DNA from: VXYL01 sp965208525
GTDB lineage: Bacteria; Pseudomonadota; Gammaproteobacteria; Pseudomonadales; Azotimanducaceae
NCBI GenBank assembly: GCA_965208525.1
Contig: OZ242340.1
Location: 2,170,001-2,234,000, forward strand
Reading direction: 5' to 3'
DNA length: 64,000 bases
The notes below the pieces were generated by a model. The model searched no databases. It was not told the DNA's origin and worked only from the letters and a program-made list of their open reading frames with translations. The translations under genes and the position numbers were made by a program. This document shows, piece after piece, positions 61,278 to 64,000 of the stretch; position 1 is the first letter of the stretch; each line of letters opens with the position of its first letter.

Positions 61278-61730
61278 GTGGAGGTCTTCACCCGGCTGGT
61301 TTCCTCGGAGTCGAAGGCAGCCCAGAGCCGCGTGCACCTCACATGGGAACGGCGCCAGAAACTGCGTCAGCGCGTGCGGCTGGATTCCGGGGAGGAGGTG
61401 GCACTGCTACTGCCCCGAGGAACCGCGCTCCAAAGCGGCCAACAGATTGCGTCGGACACAGGGCGCATCGTCGAGATCGTTGCCGAGCCAGAACCGGTGT
61501 CCACCGTACGCTCCGACAACGCCAAGCACCTGGCCCGCGCCGCCTATCACCTCGGCAACCGCCACACGCCCGTGCAGGTCGGCATAGGTTGGCTCCGCTA
61601 CCAAGCCGACCATGTATTGGACGCTATGGTCCGCGGATTGGGGATCGAACCCCTCCGCGAACAGGCCCCCTTCGAGCCAGAACCCGGCGCCTACACCCAT
61701 TCCCATCCCGAAAGCCAATCAAACTCGTGA
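61278..61730 (+). CDS. ureE: Urease accessory protein UreE
   Basis: A 150-residue nickel-binding metallochaperone. The N-terminal peptide-binding domain is followed by the C-terminal AYHLGNRHTPVQVG and DHVLDAMVRGLG motifs around the conserved metal-site histidine. The C-terminal tail (AYTHSHPESQSNS) holds only two histidines, unlike the His-rich tail of Klebsiella UreE. The start is GTG. It is followed by a 241-base gap with a palindromic element before ureF. Confidence 0.9.
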   Translation: MEVFTRLVSSESKAAQSRVHLTWERRQKLRQRVRLDSGEEVALLLPRGTALQSGQQIASDTGRIVEIVAEPEPVSTVRSDNAKHLARAAYHLGNRHTPVQVGIGWLRYQADHVLDAMVRGLGIEPLREQAPFEPEPGAYTHSHPESQSNS

Positions 61731-61846
61731 TGGACGCCAAGGCACCCATCCGGCAGCACCCGATCCGCGTCGGGCCTTCGGACACAAGGCAATACCTTCC
61801 TTCCTGCGTGCCCGCCAGGGGGAAACATGATCGGCGACGCCCCACC

Positions 61847-61951
61847 GGAGGAAAGGCATTCTGCCTTCCCTGCGCACCGGCAAGCGCGCGCCAAGGGCGT
61901 TGGAAGAAGGGCGCCTATCGGCGCCTAGGGAAGGCAGAATGCCTTCCCTCC
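61847..61951. repeat. Inverted repeat element in the ureE-ureF gap
   Basis: The left arm (61847-61871) and right arm (61927-61951) are inverted copies of 25 bases with one mismatch. Each arm is itself palindromic (AAGGCATTCTGCCTT and GGGAAGGCAGAATGCCTTCC). It belongs by look to the palindrome at 53027-53047. I see no gene between the arms. Confidence 0.85.
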
Positions 61952-61971
61952 AGGTGCGCACGAGGGAGCAC

Positions 61972-62619
61972 ATGATCCACACGCGGCTTTGGCAGTTGAT
62001 GAGTCCCTCGCTCCCTGTCGGGGCATACCAGCACTCCCAAGGCCTGGAGCAGGCGGTGGCGCGGGGGTGGATTGCAGACGCTGACGCGGCCCGGCGGTGG
62101 GTCGAAGGTGTGCTTCGCCATGTGATCGCGCATGTGGACATTCCGGTAGCGATCCGCGCACGGGATGCGTGGGCGACCGGGGACGCAGCCGCCGTGGTGC
62201 ACTGGAACCGAATCTGCTACGCCTGTCGCGAAACGGCGCAGGGGCGCCGGGAAGAAACCGACATGGGCTCGGCACTGATGCGGCTTCTGCGTGGCCTCGA
62301 TGAGCCAACGCCTTCGCGGCCGCTCGGCTTCGTCGCCGCCTTCGGCGTTGCAGGTGCCAATGCTGGGCTGGCGTCAAAGGAAGTGGCTGCTGGCCTCGCT
62401 TGGGCTTGGTGCGAAAACCAGACGCTCGCGGCGGTGAAGCTGGCGCGTCTTGGCCACATTGCCGGGCAGCGAATCCTGCGCCAGGTTGGGGGAACCCTGG
62501 AGGAGGTGGTATCCGCCGGATTGAAGGTCACCGACGACGACATCGGGCGCAGCGCACCGTATCTTGCGCTCGCCGGCGCTTGGCACGAGACCCAGCCGGC
62601 GCGCCTGTATCGTTCCTGA
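61972..62619 (+). CDS. ureF: Urease accessory protein UreF
   Basis: A 215-residue protein, part of the UreD-UreF-UreG nickel-insertion complex, working as a GTPase-activating or gating partner. The N-terminus LWQLMSPSLPVGAYQHSQGLEQAVARGW and C-terminal LARLGHIAGQRILRQVG are typical, and the protein is all-helical. GGGAG lies five to six bases before the ATG. The palindromic element ends 20 bases upstream. ureG starts after a 132-base gap without a recognised gene. Confidence 0.9.
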   Translation: MIHTRLWQLMSPSLPVGAYQHSQGLEQAVARGWIADADAARRWVEGVLRHVIAHVDIPVAIRARDAWATGDAAAVVHWNRICYACRETAQGRREETDMGSALMRLLRGLDEPTPSRPLGFVAAFGVAGANAGLASKEVAAGLAWAWCENQTLAAVKLARLGHIAGQRILRQVGGTLEEVVSAGLKVTDDDIGRSAPYLALAGAWHETQPARLYRS

Positions 62620-62751
62620 CAGCCTGGCGGACTTCGGACGGCCTAAGCCGGGCGAACGCCGACAGGGCGACAGGACGGCTTGGGTTGGGGCAAGAAGCGT
62701 TGTCCGAAGGCAACGGTTCTTGTGGCGTGAAGCGAAAGGAAGGAGATTCGC

Positions 62752-63363
62752 ATGAAAGAGGTTCTGCGGCTCGGCATCGCTGGCCCAGTGGGCGCCGGCA
62801 AGACGACGCTGGTGGAGTCGCTCTGCCGCAGCCTGGCCGGGCGCTTCGAGATGGCCGTGGTCACCAACGACATCTATACGCAAGAGGATGCCGACATCCT
62901 GCTCCGCTCCCAGGCGCTGCCGGCGGAGCGCATCATTGGCGTCGAAACCGGCGGCTGCCCGCACACGGCGATCCGTGAGGACCCCTCCATGAACATCGCC
63001 GCCATCGACGATCTGGTAGAGCGGTTCCCGGAGCTTGACCTCGTGGTCATCGAAAGTGGCGGCGACAACTTGGCAGCGACCTTCAGCCCGGAACTCGTGG
63101 ACCTCGCCATCTACGTCATCGACGTTGCCGGCGGCGAGAAGGTCCCCCGCAAAGGCGGCCCCGGCATCACCCGCTCCGACCTTCTGGTCATCAACAAGAC
63201 CGACCTCGCCCCCCACGTGGGCGCGGACCTCACCCGGATGGATGCTGATACGCGCCGCCAGCGAGGCGACGCGCCTTGGGTCTTCACCAATCTCAAGATC
63301 GGCGATGGGCTAGAGCAGATTGCGGACTTTGTCGTGAAAGCGGGGTTGCTCGAGGTCGCGTAA
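62752..63363 (+). CDS. ureG: Urease accessory GTPase UreG
   Basis: A 203-residue GTPase that powers nickel delivery. The P-loop GPVGAGKTT is at 11-19, the metal-binding CPH motif is C69-P70-H71 in ETGGCPHTAIRED, and DLVVIESGGDNL, IDVAGGEKVP and the NKTD guanine motif follow. All expected motifs are present. GGAGATTCGC precedes the ATG. It ends the urea module. The convergent DUF4199-like gene is 55 bases further. Confidence 0.96.
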   Translation: MKEVLRLGIAGPVGAGKTTLVESLCRSLAGRFEMAVVTNDIYTQEDADILLRSQALPAERIIGVETGGCPHTAIREDPSMNIAAIDDLVERFPELDLVVIESGGDNLAATFSPELVDLAIYVIDVAGGEKVPRKGGPGITRSDLLVINKTDLAPHVGADLTRMDADTRRQRGDAPWVFTNLKIGDGLEQIADFVVKAGLLEVA

Positions 63364-63418
63364 AACCCGACGGAGGGGGCTTTCCCGCCGCCAACGCCCC
63401 GAAGGCCGCCCCCACCAT

Positions 63419-63898
63419 TCAGACCCGTGACTCTCGCTTGAAGATACCGATGATGGCGCCGGCAACCAGGCTCGTGACGACAGTGCCTACAGCGCCTGCG
63501 AATGCCTGGCCGATGGCGGTCGACTCCTCCAGATTCTGCACCTGCTGTTCGATCATCTCCGGTGCAAGGCCCGCATTCGCCAGCGCGTGTTCCGCCGCCG
63601 CCGCACTTTCCGCGAGGTAGTGCGGGAACACGACGCCAAGGGTCAGCCAGCTCACGACGAACACGATCGCCGCCGCGACCGCGCCGAGAACGAGGCTGTT
63701 CACCAGTTGCCCCACCCAAGTGGCCTCGGCGGCTGTTTCCTTCAATCCCAGGAAGACGATCACGATGGTCACCACAGTAGCTACCAGGGGGAACACGATC
63801 GCCATCACGCTCATTTGCGGACCCATCGCCACCGTGACGAAGCTTATGAGGGCGGCGACCACGCCGAGAATCAAGCCGTATTTGACCGGTACGTTCAC
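63419..63898 (-). CDS. Small DUF4199-like membrane protein
   Basis: A 159-residue membrane protein with about four helices: KYGLILGVVAALISFVTVAM, MSVMAIVFPLVATVVTIVIVFLGL, VNSLVLGAVAAAIVFVVSWLTL and AVGTVVTSLVAGAIIGIF. The first helix and layout resemble DUF4199 proteins, whose function is unknown. The start is GTG at 63898 after GGAG. Sequence further upstream in frame has no membrane or start features. It converges with ureG. Homology is by eye only. Confidence 0.65.
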   Translation of the reverse strand: MNVPVKYGLILGVVAALISFVTVAMGPQMSVMAIVFPLVATVVTIVIVFLGLKETAAEATWVGQLVNSLVLGAVAAAIVFVVSWLTLGVVFPHYLAESAAAAEHALANAGLAPEMIEQQVQNLEESTAIGQAFAGAVGTVVTSLVAGAIIGIFKRESRV

Positions 63899-64000
63899 TT
63901 GTACGCTCCATGAGTTGCTCTCGGTGTGGATCGTAGCAGCGAAGCAGGGGCGTTGGCCCGCCTGGCGGAGCGCCGCCACATGGCGACCGCGATAGCGTTA

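Overview
The window is GC-rich, densely coded chromosomal DNA from a proteobacterium, most probably a gammaproteobacterium. The evidence is gene content and order: mpl, dapD, ibaG-hisD, a DegS-type protease, zapE, bepA, and a pilC-pilB-pilA...nadC-ampD...aceE-aceF block that matches the Escherichia coli hofC-hofB-ppdD-nadC-ampD...aceEF neighbourhood. The pilA/tRNA-Thr/nadC arrangement is also the one known from Pseudomonas aeruginosa. No phage, integrase, transposase, CRISPR array or rRNA was seen. One tRNA (Thr, anticodon CGT) is present.

Layout. 1-2547 (minus): membrane protein, mpl and a truncated tartrate/D-malate dehydrogenase, joined by ATGA overlaps. 2669-5607 (plus): M3 oligopeptidase and two small lipoproteins. 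5655-12327 (minus): a ribose-type ABC importer (permease, double ATPase, binding lipoprotein), an exported ADP-ribosylglycohydrolase-family protein, and bepA. 12340-12816: five tandem copies of a 95/96-bp structured repeat. 12860-14295 (plus): tusA and an AI-2E/PerM transporter. 14382-16542 (minus): HEAT-repeat protein, SMP-30-like lipoprotein, NTF2-like protein. 16706-20533 (plus): GPH-type symporter, exported SRPBCC protein, oxalyl-CoA decarboxylase/2-hydroxyacyl-CoA lyase. 20627-30229: dapD, a coiled-coil miniprotein, ibaG-hisD, degS-like, zapE, a PNPOx-fold protein, a membrane protein, an RsmB/NOP methyltransferase and an ABC exporter. 30492-38127 (plus): TPR/TonB-like protein, amidase, mvaD and a GHMP kinase of the mevalonate pathway, alcohol dehydrogenase, PPK2, carboxylesterase. 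38288-49967: type IV pilus genes, tRNA-Thr, HIT protein, nadC, ampD with a ROK kinase, aceE-aceF. 50321-63363 (plus): a complete urea module. 63419-63898 (minus): a small DUF4199-like membrane protein.

The urea module is the clearest functional unit. A near-perfect sigma-54 promoter (about 50320-50336) precedes a porin, the urea ABC transporter urtABCDE and the urease genes ureDABCEFG, all on one strand. The reading is nitrogen-limitation control of urea entry through the outer membrane, ATP-driven import, and hydrolysis by Ni-urease. All urease active-site residues are present. Several spacers in this module are filled by palindromic repeats.

The most unusual feature of the window is a family of modular, hairpin-forming repeats. 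One form is the tandem array between bepA and tusA. Other forms are dispersed at about 25.9, 30.3, 42.6, 55.0 and 58.9 kb, alongside two other palindrome families. They sit only between genes and look like REP/BIME-type elements. No gene in the window obviously mobilises them. I did not find a convincing novel defence or biosynthetic system. The best leads are the repeat family, the pilin/tRNA-Thr locus, and the exported ADP-ribosylglycohydrolase next to a sugar importer.
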